Notes under the pieces: generated by a model
What the model saw: only the letters and a program-made list of their open reading frames with translations
The model's database searches: none
What the model was told of the DNA's origin: nothing
NCBI GenBank assembly: GCA_021613535.1
Contig: CP075493.1
Span: 8,122,001 to 8,186,000 of the forward strand
Source: Adineta vaga
Lineage: Eukaryota; Rotifera
Direction: 5' to 3'
Length of the DNA: 64,000 nucleotides
Position numbers and translations under genes: made by a program
Part shown: piece by piece, positions 1 through 11,826 of the stretch
Layout of the letters: every line of letters starts with the position of its first letter
Position numbering within the stretch: the first letter of the stretch is position 1

Positions 1-1675
1 CATCACCCTAGTGTCAATAACCATTTATTTCTACAGGACAAAGAAAAAGAACGAGAAGAGGCAACAAACTCAAGATCAGTGCATGTTTTCTAGTACTCAA
101 CTATGATTCACTGGAATAAAAAGAGACGGATAAAAGACAAGAAGAAGAAGACGAAGAAGGAAGAGAGAGAGAAAATACAAACTAACAAACAATCCTTGAA
201 CTGTAAAAAAATTAATAGCTGGGACATTTTTCTTGACTTCAACGATTTTTTAATATATATATTCGGAAACATATTATAATTAGTTACATGTTGACAATGC
301 TAAGCAAAATAAAGAAAAGAATGCAGAAGAAAAATATTGATTGAAGTTTTCTCTTTTGTCATTCATTAGATATTCTCATGTAGCAATTAACAATGTGGAC
401 TAATTCTAACAACGATTGTATTATACAAACGATGATTTGATGCACTTAAATACGAAAAAAAGCTATAAAGTTAAATAGATCGTAACTGTCATGGGAGACA
501 TTCGCTTATTAGTAATTGAACGAGAAAAAGATCTTTAGGGAATTGACTATGGTTGACGATTAAGTGAAAAAGAATAGTGACAAAAAAAAGTCGATTAAAT
601 CATATATCTATCGACGAAACAATAGACAACAGTTAATCTTTTTACAATCCTTTTCAGAAACTAATCATACAAGCGATCGTATATTTTCTAAGATATATAA
701 ACATGTGATCAAGCGTATGATCATCAATAACACATATATATTATCATGATTAGTGCACTTGTGGAAATCTAATTTCGTTTTTTTTGTATCTATTGCTTTT
801 TGTTAGTCAAGGCAATTGATGTTAGTCTTTTTGAAAAAGAAAAGCTCAGATTAGTCGAACACAATCACATAAGTAAATCTTAACTCATAATTGATAAGTA
901 GGAATTAATTGCAAAGAAAGTCTTCTTAATACCAGAAAACAGTATCGAAAGGAAAAATGAGCGATTCTTTTCCAATATTACAATATTCCTGAGATAATTA
1001 ATAGATATATGGGATATTGTTATGACATTGAGTCTTTTTTCTGTTTCTGGACAATGTCATCAACAGACTGATTTTAATCTAGCAAGGGAATGCTTGCCGA
1101 GATGTCTCCATTCTTTTTTTTATGTGTCTCACAATGAGATACTATCACACGATCGTCAATGCTGTATTCATGTAAAGTATAGAAATCCTCATTGTATGCA
1201 TGCCATCGGTTGTATGGCGATAATAATCAAATAATCGATGACAAAATGTATTGGAAAGAAAAAGCGAATTAAATCGATGTCTAGTCAATGCTTTCACAAG
1301 TAAGTAAGTAAGTAATCGGCCAAGAAAGTCACATTATTTAGTCTGGTTGATAGCTTTCATTCATTGATGTAACTAAAAACGATTTCCTTATCATAAGAAC
1401 GAAGAAGAAGAAGAAGAAAAAGAAGAAGCCACAAGTAACAATATACACGCAGATACATATATATATCTATATTAAAATCATTAATATGTCCTTAAACACA
1501 TCTGGCTTTATGAAAAAAAAAAGAATTTTCTTATAAACAAAGAGACAAGAGACAAAAGAAAAAAAGAAATACAACAGGATGCAAATCTGTATTGACAACT
1601 GATATTTGAGCTTTGCTCATTGATGAAACAGCATTTATTGAGATGAAATTCTTCTCAAAGAAACTCAATGTAAAA
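1..1675. other. No gene recognised; AT-rich flank
   Basis: Both strands show only short, low-complexity reading frames in AT-rich DNA, with purine-rich runs (for example GAAGAA-type runs near 1400-1430). I see no exon chain with splice sites, no RNA gene and no repeat family. It lies downstream of the minus-strand TMEM179-like gene, so part of it may be 3' UTR. Confidence 0.5.
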
Positions 1676-1885
1676 TTAACAGTCACTCGAATGATTCGAA
1701 GATTTGTGTAATAAATTTGAACGTATATATCTCGGTTTATCATAATGAGATTGTTTCTCTTGAGCAAGAATAAATGTATTCTTTAAACGTTCAACATTGG
1801 ATTTTAATGCTTGTGATACATCATTATAATTATATTTATTTTCTACCAATTGATTGATTTCTTCAACAGGTTTTATATTACTTAA
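1676..1885 (-). other. Coding-looking UBA-like segment past the stop of the TMEM179-like gene
   Basis: Reading the minus strand from 1885 down to a TAA at 1678-1676 gives about 69 residues of ordinary composition, unlike the surrounding A/T-rich noise. The core resembles a UBA three-helix pattern: EEINQLVENKYNYNDV, then QALKSNVERLKN, similar in layout to the C-terminal UBA of CBL-type proteins. It lies in a different frame from the upstream ORF, whose TAA is at 1884-1882. I cannot find a convincing donor that joins the two. It could be an alternative terminal exon, an extension broken by an indel, or the last exon of another gene. The UBA label is by eye only. Confidence 0.3.
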
Positions 1886-3731
1886 TCAGTATCATCTTCA
1901 CTTGATGTTGTATGTGTTCGAGATGATGGTGGTGGTGCTGGTGATTTATGACGATTTCGTATCGATTTAACGAATATTGGTGGCTTGTGTCGATTTTGCA
2001 TTGACTTCAAAGATGATGGAAGGAATGATGATGGTGGTGGTGGTGGCGGTGGCGGTGGCGGCGGGGGTAATGATGGTGATAATGAAATTTCTTCTTCAAC
2101 TATTTCTGTTGGTTTACTACTGATTTGAATAGCAGTAACACCATCATCATTATTTGATATTGCTGTATTAATGCAAGATAAATTTTCTAATGATAATCGA
2201 TTGAAATGACTTGATTGAATTGGTACTGATTGTTTTGTATTGATGGTAACAGTTGTCCAAAGATCATCTTCATTATTTCGAAATGAAACATTTCTTTGTA
2301 GATCATTGTCAATAATCGGATCTGACTTTTTTTCTTGTTCTTGTTCTTGTTCTTCTTTTTGTACAATAATTGGAATTAATTGAGTTTTAGGTGGTATAGA
2401 TGTTGTTTCATCTTCGAATCGAACTGAACTTCGACGTCGTCCTATGAAAGGCAATTCATTTGTTTGTTCAATACTTTGTCGTGGAGAATTTAAATTTGTT
2501 TGAGTTTGTTGTTCGACAGGATGATGAATTGAATGATGATAACATAAATTCGGTGAAATACTACCATTCTGTTTCAAATGATCTAATCGATGGTAATATT
2601 CTTCAGGAACTACGTAAGGTGGTCGATAAGATTCATAAAATGAACGATGATGCTGAAGTTGACGATGACGAGACGTACGACGAAAACATGGACAACAAAA
2701 ACGTTGAAAACATGATCGTTTTTCAATTTTTCGGTATTGAGGAATCGAAGGATAATAATAAGGATAAAGTTCGTGTTCGTAAATATGTTCATTTGAAGGT
2801 CGACGATTAGGTGTTTGCGAACGAACTCTATCCCGAGATGATCGTGAAATTTGAGAACCATATTCACTCGATTCTTTTTCAATTTTATTTTGTTGTTTTT
2901 GTGCCATTAATTGAGCAAGAAGAACTTTCAATGTTTCAGGTGATTTTTTTGGTTTAGCAAAAAGTTGAAAAGCACGAGCAATTGTATTTAATAAAATTGA
3001 TAAAGTTGTTAACCATCCACCTGAAAAGATTTCTGAGTTTGATTTTTACGAAAGTACATTTCCAAATCTTACCAGCAGGTAAACTGAAGATTTTCCATCG
3101 TGATCGACTGAATATATGATTAGCATCGGATGAACAAACAATCGATTGACTATTTAAACAAAGTTTAATAACACCATCAGTGACAATAATTGTCGCTGAA
3201 ATTGTCAGAAAAGTAAATAAGATAGTTATTACTTCAATAGGAAAACGAAGTAAACGTTCAGTTCGTATGACACGTCGAAAAACAACATGAAGCCAAAGTG
3301 AAATAAATGAAAGAACAAATGCAGATAGATAAGCAATTGATGCAAATTCACATGTATAAACACTACCCCATACAGTTTGTCGATCGATTGTTTCGGTAGA
3401 GAAATGTGTTGCATTATCGCGAAGATAAAGTTTAGCATATAATGGACATCTAATGAAGCAAAAGTATACATCGATACATGAATAAAGAGATTTATAAGGA
3501 AACCTTGAATATGTGAGCTTACTGTTCAGAGAATTCATTTCGTAATATGGCAACAATAATCGCTGTGTATAATGAAAATATCATGACGATTAAATCTAAA
3601 AAATCTATTGCACGCCAAAGCCGTTTATCTAACTGATGAACTGGTAGTTTATTTGTTGCTGCAGAAGCTGCTGATGATGATGATGATGAAGCACTAAGCA
3701 ATTCAAAATTTGATTGATTTGAACTAACCAT
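1882..3731 (-). CDS. TMEM179-like four-transmembrane protein
   Basis: Three exons, 3731-3523, 3449-3073 and 3020-1882, join in frame to 574 residues. Donors are GTAAG-type, acceptors are TTAG and TCAG, and introns are 73 and 52 bp. Hydrophobic segments lie near residues 48-68, 103-127, 138-160 and 195-212. An extracellular CPLY...W...C pattern after helix 1 and the order of helices 2 and 3 match the TMEM179 family by eye. The family is about 230 aa, so the roughly 350-residue cytosolic tail is an extension. That tail is rich in Ser, Arg and Gln, with a CCPC cluster, a glutamate run and a 12-proline run near 2050. Function is unknown; a plasma-membrane or vesicle protein is likely. The start is the first Met, preceding a Ser/Ala-rich N-terminus. 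The gene is divergent from the bZIP gene. Confidence 0.65.
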
Positions 3732-4386
3732 CGTCTTTTCTTTTTTTGTTTTGAATTAAAAAAGTTCTCACGAAAAGAAGAAAATGTAACTCCAAAAACT
3801 TTGTTTCTTTCTTTTTGAATGAGTGATACACTTGTTCCTTCTTTCGTTTTGATTTAAGTTAATGAACTAGTATGTGTAGGACGTCCACAATTTTATCTCA
3901 TATATTCAAGGTCATTTTGTAGGATGAAATAATTGTACAATAATGAAAACATCGATGTACATATATGCAAAAAAGGATCAGAGAATAAACTCATAAATGT
4001 CAAGGTTTGCATGAGAACGATTTCGTTGAAATACAATTCATTATTACAGAAATAATTATTATCATTTAATTTTTTATGAACTATTACACCATACATCCAC
4101 CCACGCAATTATTTGTTACGAAAGTTCTATACTGTTTATCTCTTTTTTTTGCTTTTGCATAAGATATTTCATCATTACTTCCTTTCGATGTTTAGTAATT
4201 TCATAATAACAACCAATTCTTTTTTTTTCTTCTATCGTTGAGCAATAAACCAATCGTACGTTTCGATCAATGTAGAAAAAAAAAGTTTCTATTTTTTTTG
4301 CTTGATGTCGATATCCTTCGTACATAAAAGAATCACGAAAAACCGAGAAATGAAAGAGAAAAAATGCTTTCTTTTGCTTTTCTTCA
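3732..4386. other. Divergent intergenic region
   Basis: This lies between the start of the minus-strand TMEM179-like gene and the bZIP promoter on the plus strand. It is AT-rich with poly-T and poly-A runs. Small reading frames on both strands have no splice or family support. It probably holds the promoter of the minus-strand gene, but I recognise no specific element. Confidence 0.4.
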
Positions 4387-4480
4387 TGACTCATGTTATT
4401 GTGTAATGACGTGTTATTGCGTTTCACGCTCTCTCTTCTTGCAGCCCGCTATGCTCCATTGCACTCGCGTATATAAATAC
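4387..4480 (+). promoter_or_regulatory. Likely promoter of the C/EBP-type gene: AP-1, CRE-like and C/EBP half sites plus TATA
   Basis: A perfect AP-1 heptamer TGACTCA is at 4387-4393, TGACGTG (CRE-like) at 4407-4413 and ATTGCG (C/EBP half site) immediately after, near 4416-4421. A strong TATATAAAT is at 4470-4478. The spacing suits RNA polymerase II, with initiation near 4500. A GTAAGT donor at 4664 would end a non-coding first exon, followed by the coding exon at 5109. The bZIP-type sites suggest auto- or cross-regulation by bZIP factors; this is inferred from motifs alone. Confidence 0.5.
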
Positions 4481-5108
4481 AGGAGAATTTCTAGTTTTTC
4501 TTTTATTTTATACATCAATGACAGAGTGAATCTAACTTTCGAATAATCCTTACATCGTTTTCATTTCAAAATTATTATGCCTCGTAAACTAGACTAAATC
4601 TTCTACAAAATTTACAAGATCAACTACACACAACATTCATCTAACGGCAATTTGATTTTATTGGTAAGTTTTTTCTTTTTCCTCATCCCATTGATAATAT
4701 TTAAGGAATTTTCCGCTTGTTGACAGTCTAGGAATATTCACTCATACCCTAACATTCTTCTTTGTGAACAAGTAAAGATTAATAGTCACGAAAAAACCTT
4801 TACAGTGAGTCAGCATTGGGAAAAAGATGGTGCAATAACACTGCATGTAATTGCGAAATATTTTTGTGAGAAGGAAGAGGGAGAAAGTGTCTGCATAAAA
4901 AGACAAAAAACTTTCCACATTAACATCATTTCTATCAACACAGACGCGCCTAGACACATTCGTTCACTTTTTACTCTTCATCAGATACAGTGTCAGTTCA
5001 TATTCTCTGTCATAATCGTATTTTTGAAGCCACACTTACTGTGTCTGATCAACAAAGATACGATAAACATTCTACTGCTTTTCTTTCATCTATTGATAAT
5101 CCAACAAC

Positions 5109-6019
5109 ATGTCCCACATTGAGTATACCAACCAGCTTACACAGCCAGGAAAATTAATCCTTCCGGCAAAATTACCAGCAGTTTCTCCATCGGTAAGAGT
5201 GATCATACTTATGCTAAAATCAAACCTGAACCTATAGAAAAATTAGAGAATGATATTCATGATAGTCAGCAAGCAGATGATAAATTATCATCAACGGCAG
5301 CAGCTCATGCAGCCATTATGAAAATCAAGTCTGAGTTAAAATACTTCTGTTCACTTCAGGTACAAAATCCCAACGAATCACAAACAAGTGTTCTTAATAC
5401 CGACGTTGATCCTTTCTTATCAACTGACTATACAACTCTTGAACCTTCTTTTGACTTATCCTTGAACGATAATTGGCCTACGGATTTTGATCTTGATTCA
5501 TTTGATCAATTATTTTCTCCAGAATTGGATATGACTTATAAAGAATATTCCGATATGTCTATGGAACAAGACAACAACTATTTTCCACATGTTGGCATGA
5601 CTACCGACATATCTACAACATCATCAAATCATGATGAAAATACAGCTTCTTCAGCTAGTTCTACATCTGATGACAACGAACGTGATGATATCAATCGACG
5701 TGGCTTGAAGAAAAGTGGTGGTCCTTTACGAAAACTAGCTCGATTTGGTAACAAACAAGTCGTGAAATATTCCAATGAATATCATGATCGACGAGTAAAA
5801 AATAATGAAGCTGTTAAGAAAAGTCGAATGAAAGCCAAGGAAAAACAAAAAGATACAGAATCGAAAATGACACAATTATCAAATGAAAATCGTACATTAA
5901 CTGATCGTGTTGATCTGTTGATGAAGGAATTGCAAGTGTTAAAATCACTTTACAAAGAACTCAATCAAGATTTACCAACATCAGCTGTTAAAGCACTTGA
6001 ACGCGTTAATGTACGTTAA
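5109..6019 (+). CDS. C/EBP-type bZIP transcription factor
   Basis: The main model joins 5109-5192 to 5360-6019 (donor CG/GTAAGA, acceptor CTTCAG/G, phase 0) and gives 247 residues. The basic region and leucine zipper lie at about 163-230: the DNA-contact stretch NNEAVKKSRMKAK matches the C/EBP signature N-N-x-A-V-x-K-S-R, followed by heptad leucines in the zipper. The rest is acidic and Ser/Thr-rich (several D/F-rich patches around residues 40-90), as in an activation domain. It should bind ATTGCGCAAT-type sites as a dimer in the nucleus. The 167-bp intron is itself open in the downstream frame and encodes an IKPEP sumoylation-type motif, so an isoform that retains it is possible, though its start codon is not evident. 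AATAAA signals follow at 6268 and 6281. Confidence 0.85.
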
Positions 6020-7087
6020 ATGAATCGCATAGTCAATAATACTATGAAGTTTAATTTTTAGTATTATCAAACCAAGAGAATAGACTCTCATTTCTAGTTT
6101 AGAACTTTTGATTTGTAATATAATCAAGAGCTATTTCTGTATCATGTATTGTTGTTCTTGTATTTATAGATAAAAAACGAAACAACTTTAAATCCTCTCT
6201 GTAATATTGTTATTTTGATTTTATTGGTATGTTTGTTTTCTGTATATTTTATTTTTCAAAATTACATAATAAAATCAAAAAATAAAATCAAATTCTTTTC
6301 AATTTATTTAATCAAGAACAGAATTTGATTGATGAAAACCTTGCTTTAGAAATGATATACTGAATTTGTTATAAAAATAGCTAACCTCTAGGAGAGCAAT
6401 GAATACAGGCAATCGTGTGAATCGTAGTATTGATCTAGAGATTAATATATGAAATTTCAAGTCGTTTTACAAATAATCAAAGTAAGTATGTATTGAATTT
6501 TTATCCAATAGAATTAATACTATTTATCACTATGGTATCATAGTTACACAAACAATTCGACGTATCCATTGAGAAAACGAGTAAGGATCTGATTTTAGTC
6601 TTTTCGATAGTACAAATGCTTATTTGATTGGCAGCTGACTTAAATTTCACAGATTAGTGAGAGAAAAGAATAGTCCAACATGATATGAAATTACAAAGTA
6701 CAATTTATTAATATTGACTTTTGCACTTCTTTTCGTTTCGTTTTATCTTTCAATAGATAGGATGCATATTTCTTTTTCTTTTCTTGTCACCTATGAAATA
6801 CACGGTTGATATGTGTGTAAGCAACGTGATATCGAATGTAATACTCTAGATGATATTTCTATACAATCTTTTTCGTTTCTAATAGATGAAAAGAGAAATG
6901 TTGCACAAATATTTTTCACACTTTGCATTCCTTATCTAATTGATAAGTTATATAAACTAAACGAAAATAACCATCTTCTTTCCTCATTTAAATCATCCGC
7001 AATTTATAGACAACTTTATCTGACAATCTACGAAACATCTTCATTTCGTCAAACGTTCACAATTGTTTCTCAATACATTCAGAAAGA
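6020..7087. other. Intergenic: bZIP 3' UTR and ACSL upstream region
   Basis: The first 270 bases look like 3' UTR, with AATAAA at 6268-6273 and 6281-6286. The rest is AT-rich. A 95-codon frame at 6813-7100 overlaps the ACSL start in another frame and has no family resemblance. No RNA gene or repeat is seen. Confidence 0.5.
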
Positions 7088-9317
7088 ATGTTTGTTGTAA
7101 TAATCACGGCAATAGTCGTAGTCATTAGTATTTTACTTCAATATTGTTTTTCACTATTTGAAATTCTATTTAAAAAACCATTACCACCAAAAGGTGCTGT
7201 TGAAATTGATCCAAACGAACATATCTATGCACATCCAGATTACGCTGATAAATTACAAGATCCAAAAACATTCGAAGTACAAACAATATATGAAGGTTAT
7301 TTACATGGTGTTCAAATAGGTGGCGATCTTCCTCACTTCTCATATCGACAATCATCTGATCAACAATTTAAATCGTATTCATATAAGTAAGTGAGAGATT
7401 AGATCGAAAGAATGAAATATCTTTGTTATCGATAGACAAGTATTCGAAATTATTAAAGAGATTGGTAGTGGTGTTGTTTATACTGGCCTTGAACCATCGA
7501 ATAAAACCTTTTTTGGTATCTATGGCTCATGTACAGTTAATTATGCATTATGTCTTTATTCAGCTTGGCCATATTCAATGGTACCAATTGGTATTTATGA
7601 TTCACTTGGCCGTGATGGTGTCAGATTTATAATCAAACAAAGTGAGGTACAATTGATTTTTGCTGATGATCTTCAGCGTGTAAAGAATTTAATCGAATGG
7701 AAAGACGATGCATCAGCATTGAAAACAATCGTTTCTTTTCTTCAAACTACAGATGAATTAATTCAACAAGCAAAAGAAAAAAGTTTGACTCTTATTACTT
7801 TTGAGCAACTTAGAGAAAATGGTAGAAATAACCTTATTGATGTTGTACCACCGAAACCAAGTGATACAGCAATGATTATGTATACAAGTGGAAGTACTGG
7901 AGAACCTAAAGGTAAAATTATCCGACCATATTTACAACATGACTATTCTATGATCTCGAAATATATAGGTTGTATTGTTACACATGAAAATTTTGTTTAT
8001 GCTATGTATGGCATTGCATCAGCTCTTAATGTATTGCAAACAAAAGAAATTCCACGTGTATTAAATTATTTACCATTAGCACATCTGTTTGGTTGTGGAA
8101 CCCTCATTTGTATTACTTATTTAGGTATTATTTAACTTTTTATTTCTATCACAAATATCTATTTTGAATCTTTAGGAGGAGAAATTGGTTTTTGGCAAGG
8201 TAAAGTAGATAAATTAGTTGACGATTTTCATGATTTTCAACCAACCCTTATTACGATGGTGCCTCGTCTATTAAACAAGCTCTATGACAAAGTTCGATCT
8301 GAACTACGGAAGAAGGGTCTTATTGGACGTATTCTTTTTCGAATGGCTGTTCGAATTAAACTAGAATTAATTCGACGAGGAAATTTTTCACAAGATACCA
8401 TTTGGGATAAACTTATCTTCAATAAAATTCGTCAATCTTTTGGTGGTAAAGTAAATCGAGTTATTTCGTCCAGTGCACCCCTATCTCCTGATGTATGTCG
8501 ATTTTCTCGTGCTGCTTTTTCTTGCTTTTTTGTTGAAAGTTATGGTCAAACAGAATGCGTTATTGGTTGTTCACAGACTGTTCATGATATAGAATCAGGT
8601 GAAACAGGTATTCCAACATCACTAAATCATGTTAAATTAGTTGATGTACCGGAAAAAAATTATTATGCAAAAGATGGTGTGGGTGAAATTTGCATTCGAA
8701 GCAAAGCTGTATTTAAAGGTTATTTGAAAGATGAAGCTAAAACGCGTGAAGCAATTGATGAACAAGGATGGCTACATACTGGTGATATTGGTCGGTGGAC
8801 ACCACATCGAACAATGCGAATTGTTGATCGGAAGAAAAATATGTATAAAGTTAGTATTCAACATCTTTATTAGTTTCGAATTAAAATCTCGTTCTCAATT
8901 TTCCAGTTGAGTCAAGGTGAATATGTGGCACCAGAAAAGATCGAAGATGTCTATGCACGAAGTCGATTTATTTCGCAGCTCTTCGTCTATGGTGATTCAT
9001 TTCAAAGCTTTCTCGTTGCTGTTGTTCTTCTCAATGATGATTTTGTCAAGAAATGGACAGAAACTGAAGGCAACAATTTACCATCATCTGAATTCGACAA
9101 CAAACTCAAACAAGTCGTTCTTGATGACATGATTCGCGAAGGTAAAAAACGTGGTCTCATGTCATATGAACAAGTCAAAGCAATCGACTTTATCAAAGAA
9201 CCATTCACGATCGAAAATGGTCTTCTCACACCAACATTCAAAGCACGAAGATATGCAGTCGAAAAGAAATACAAAGATCTTTTCGAGAAGATCTACAAGA
9301 GGGTGAACAATGCTTGA
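7088..9317 (+). CDS. Long-chain fatty acid-CoA ligase, first tandem copy
   Basis: Five exons (7088-7386, 7436-7911, 7969-8124, 8176-8849, 8907-9317) sum exactly to 671 residues, the usual ACSL length. The enzyme activates fatty acids to acyl-CoA through an acyl-AMP intermediate. Residues about 1-30 form an N-terminal membrane anchor. The AMP-binding P-loop MYTSGSTGEPKG is near 247-258, the adenylation core HTGDIG near 509-514, DRKK shortly after, and the terminal LTPTFKARR region near 645. The QGEYVAPEKIE stretch is typical of the ACSL1/5/6 branch rather than ACSL3/4. It is expected on the ER or outer mitochondrial membrane. Exons 4-5 and the 3' flank are almost identical to those of the gene at 11827. 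Confidence 0.95.
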
Positions 9318-11826
9318 AATATCGTTGTAATTTACTGTGTTTTTTTTTTAAATTTTTTTTTGTTCAATTTGAAATAATGTGATTATGAATGGAGGATAAG
9401 AATAGAAGTCACTAAGTAAAAAAGCATTATTATACTGATCAAGACATATGATAGAGGCTCAGATTTGTTTGAATCTATGAACGTAATCTATAGAATAGTA
9501 TCTAATTGTATCTTACGATGAAAACGGCTGTTTTTTTTTGAATGAAGCAGTTATTATGAAATCAAAGTCGTAATAATGCAATAATATCAAGTAACGAATG
9601 AACAGAAATATGAAATTGACTGTTCATTTTGTAGCGCATCCAAAACCTTAGTACTCAATTTATTTATTTTTGTATAAATAGTAATATAATTATAATATAA
9701 GTGTTTCTATAAATTCAAAGGTGACTAACAAACATTCTAAAATTAGATATTGAGTATGTGATATTTTCTCATTTTTATTAACGAACTACTGGTATAGTTT
9801 TAGACATGTCAGCATCTACCTTGGGAACTTGAAATAAAGATTGAAATTGTTCTGTAACCTATCTTTATTTCGACGCTATCGTGTCTCAAAGATGTATTTC
9901 ACATTGTCTGGAATGTTACTTACAATAAAAAGAATTCCACAATTTCAAATTATAAACAAACACGTGTCGATGCTGATTAAAAGAGTTGACTGATCTCATT
10001 CTTTTTTCTCCGTCTTAATTATACTATATACCGTCTATTAAACTAAAATATATGTTATTTAGTTGAAATCAGCATCGATCTAATTCAAACACATTGATGT
10101 GTATGATGAAAAAGAACAGAATAACTTGATATTTGCTTTCTTTATATTAAAAACTTTCTCGGATTTTTAACTCGACATCCAATAAAAAACATATTCCAGA
10201 CTTTACCTTATTTTATCAACATTTCGAATAGCAGACATACCAAACAGAAATAAAATGTATGAAAAACATGGTTTAATTAACATACGTACAAGACGTAAGG
10301 ACCACCATAGATCAATATCATCTACTTCAAACGTACAATTAATATTCGACCGTAATACAAAAGAAAAAGAAAAAATGTATCTTTCATCAGAATGGTTAGA
10401 AGAAACATCTCCATAGTTTACAGTTTTATCAGATTGTTTGATTTCAAAAACTAATCATCATACTATAATTATCGATATATCAGTTATGCTTTAAGTACAT
10501 TTTCTTTGAATTAGATTTAAATATAGATAAGATTATTTTTTTTCTCTCATTTCATTTAATATCCTCTATACAATAATACAAGTTTTTCAGCACCGTCTCT
10601 TTCGAGTGAAAAATAAGTAAGGCCTTTTCTCAAATCTAAGTTGTATTATAGACAGAAAGAGAAACTAAGACGATAAATCTTCAGCAGTTACTACTAAAAG
10701 TCAGAACAGAATGAAAAACAGAACAGAAAAAAACGAGCTCAAGGTCGTCATATCCATTACTAGTCATGTGATTGTATTTCTCTCTCCCTCTCTGTCTGTC
10801 TGTCGCAGTTGTAGAATCATAGTAGATACTTTACATTCTTTTAACACGTATACAAAAACATATATTAATACAATCCCGATTAAACATAAACATATTCGAT
10901 ACTTCTGTAAGTCACATGACACTTGATAATGTTTTTATATCTATCTTTTGTTATAAACATATATTGAGAGAATCAAAATTGTATTGATTATCTTATAAAC
11001 TAAATATAACGTCAAAATTCGAACATATTCGTTTGATGATTATTAGTATTATTATTCCGTTAATCAGAAAATCAATCTATTTATCTAGATGATTTGTAGT
11101 AAACATAAGTTATACAAAAGAATGAAAGCTATAATTAACCTTGTTATCAAGAATTGTTGATATGATATTATAGTACCAAAGACGACTAGATCTTTTCGTT
11201 CGAAGCATGTGCTATGACAAAAGTTTAAGATTGTTTTATCTCTTATCATTTGTGTCTATTCAATTTATATTCAAATGTAAATAATAGTAAAGGAGGATTT
11301 TTTCTCAAACAAATATTTTACATGATAAAAACTAACAAATTCTTTTAAATTTTGAAAAATATTCGAATAGAAAATAAAATAAATCATTTGATACGGTTAA
11401 CATAGAAGATATATATTTGAAAGGTAGATTTTCTTTTGTGTTCTTATGCTGATGACCTATATTATTTCGATTTTACTCTAAAGCACAGAGACAGCTGCAT
11501 ACGTTCGTTTTCTCTTTTACAGTGTATTTTTATTGATGAATAGATGCGTACAAAAGCGCAAGAACAATCACGTCATATTGTACGATAAATGGAAAACATT
11601 TCAAGATTTTTTTTTCTATAAGAGACAAGTTTGTTTTTAAATTTTTCTAGTATGTATATTTATTATCTACCTGAAAGAATATATTGTTTAGATAAAAACC
11701 ATTCATGTCTCTTATTTTTTTTCTCTTCTAGTATATCGATACAATAAGTAAGTCGTCTCAAATTCTTTATCCAAGTAAGTAAATCATATTTTTGTGTTGT
11801 ATTTTACAGTAAAAACAACGCCAGTT
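9318..11826. other. Spacer between the two ACSL genes
   Basis: About 2.5 kb of AT-rich DNA. The first 100 bases or so match the 3' flank of the downstream paralog. A CTCTCTCCCTCTCTGTCTGTCTG tract lies near 10780-10805. A GTAAGT donor near 11774 and a TTTTACAG acceptor at 11809 suggest a non-coding first exon for the second ACSL gene. No transposon, RNA gene or complete coding gene is seen apart from the short frame listed at 10255. Confidence 0.5.
10255..10416 (+). CDS. Short open frame, doubtful
   Basis: A 53-residue frame opens with ATG in an A-rich context and ends TAG. It is charged (Lys/Arg/Glu) and contains RTRRKDHHRS and KMYLSSEWLEE. The composition is more protein-like than the surrounding DNA, but there is no recognisable family, no splice-linked neighbour and no signal peptide. 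It could be a decayed exon, a uORF-type fragment or chance. Confidence 0.15.
   Translation: MYEKHGLINIRTRRKDHHRSISSTSNVQLIFDRNTKEKEKMYLSSEWLEETSP

Noticed and set aside
2460-2810. Plus-strand frame of 116 codons rich in Asp and Val
   Set aside because: Antisense shadow of the TMEM179-like tail exon; the spliced minus-strand gene explains the openness.
4805-5122. 105-codon frame before the bZIP gene
   Set aside because: Opens with GTG, is hydrophobic low complexity and ends in a TGA just before the bZIP coding part. It lies in the probable 5' intron.
6813-7100. 95-codon frame overlapping the first ACSL start
   Set aside because: No family resemblance, no splice context, and it overlaps the well-supported ACSL exon in another frame.
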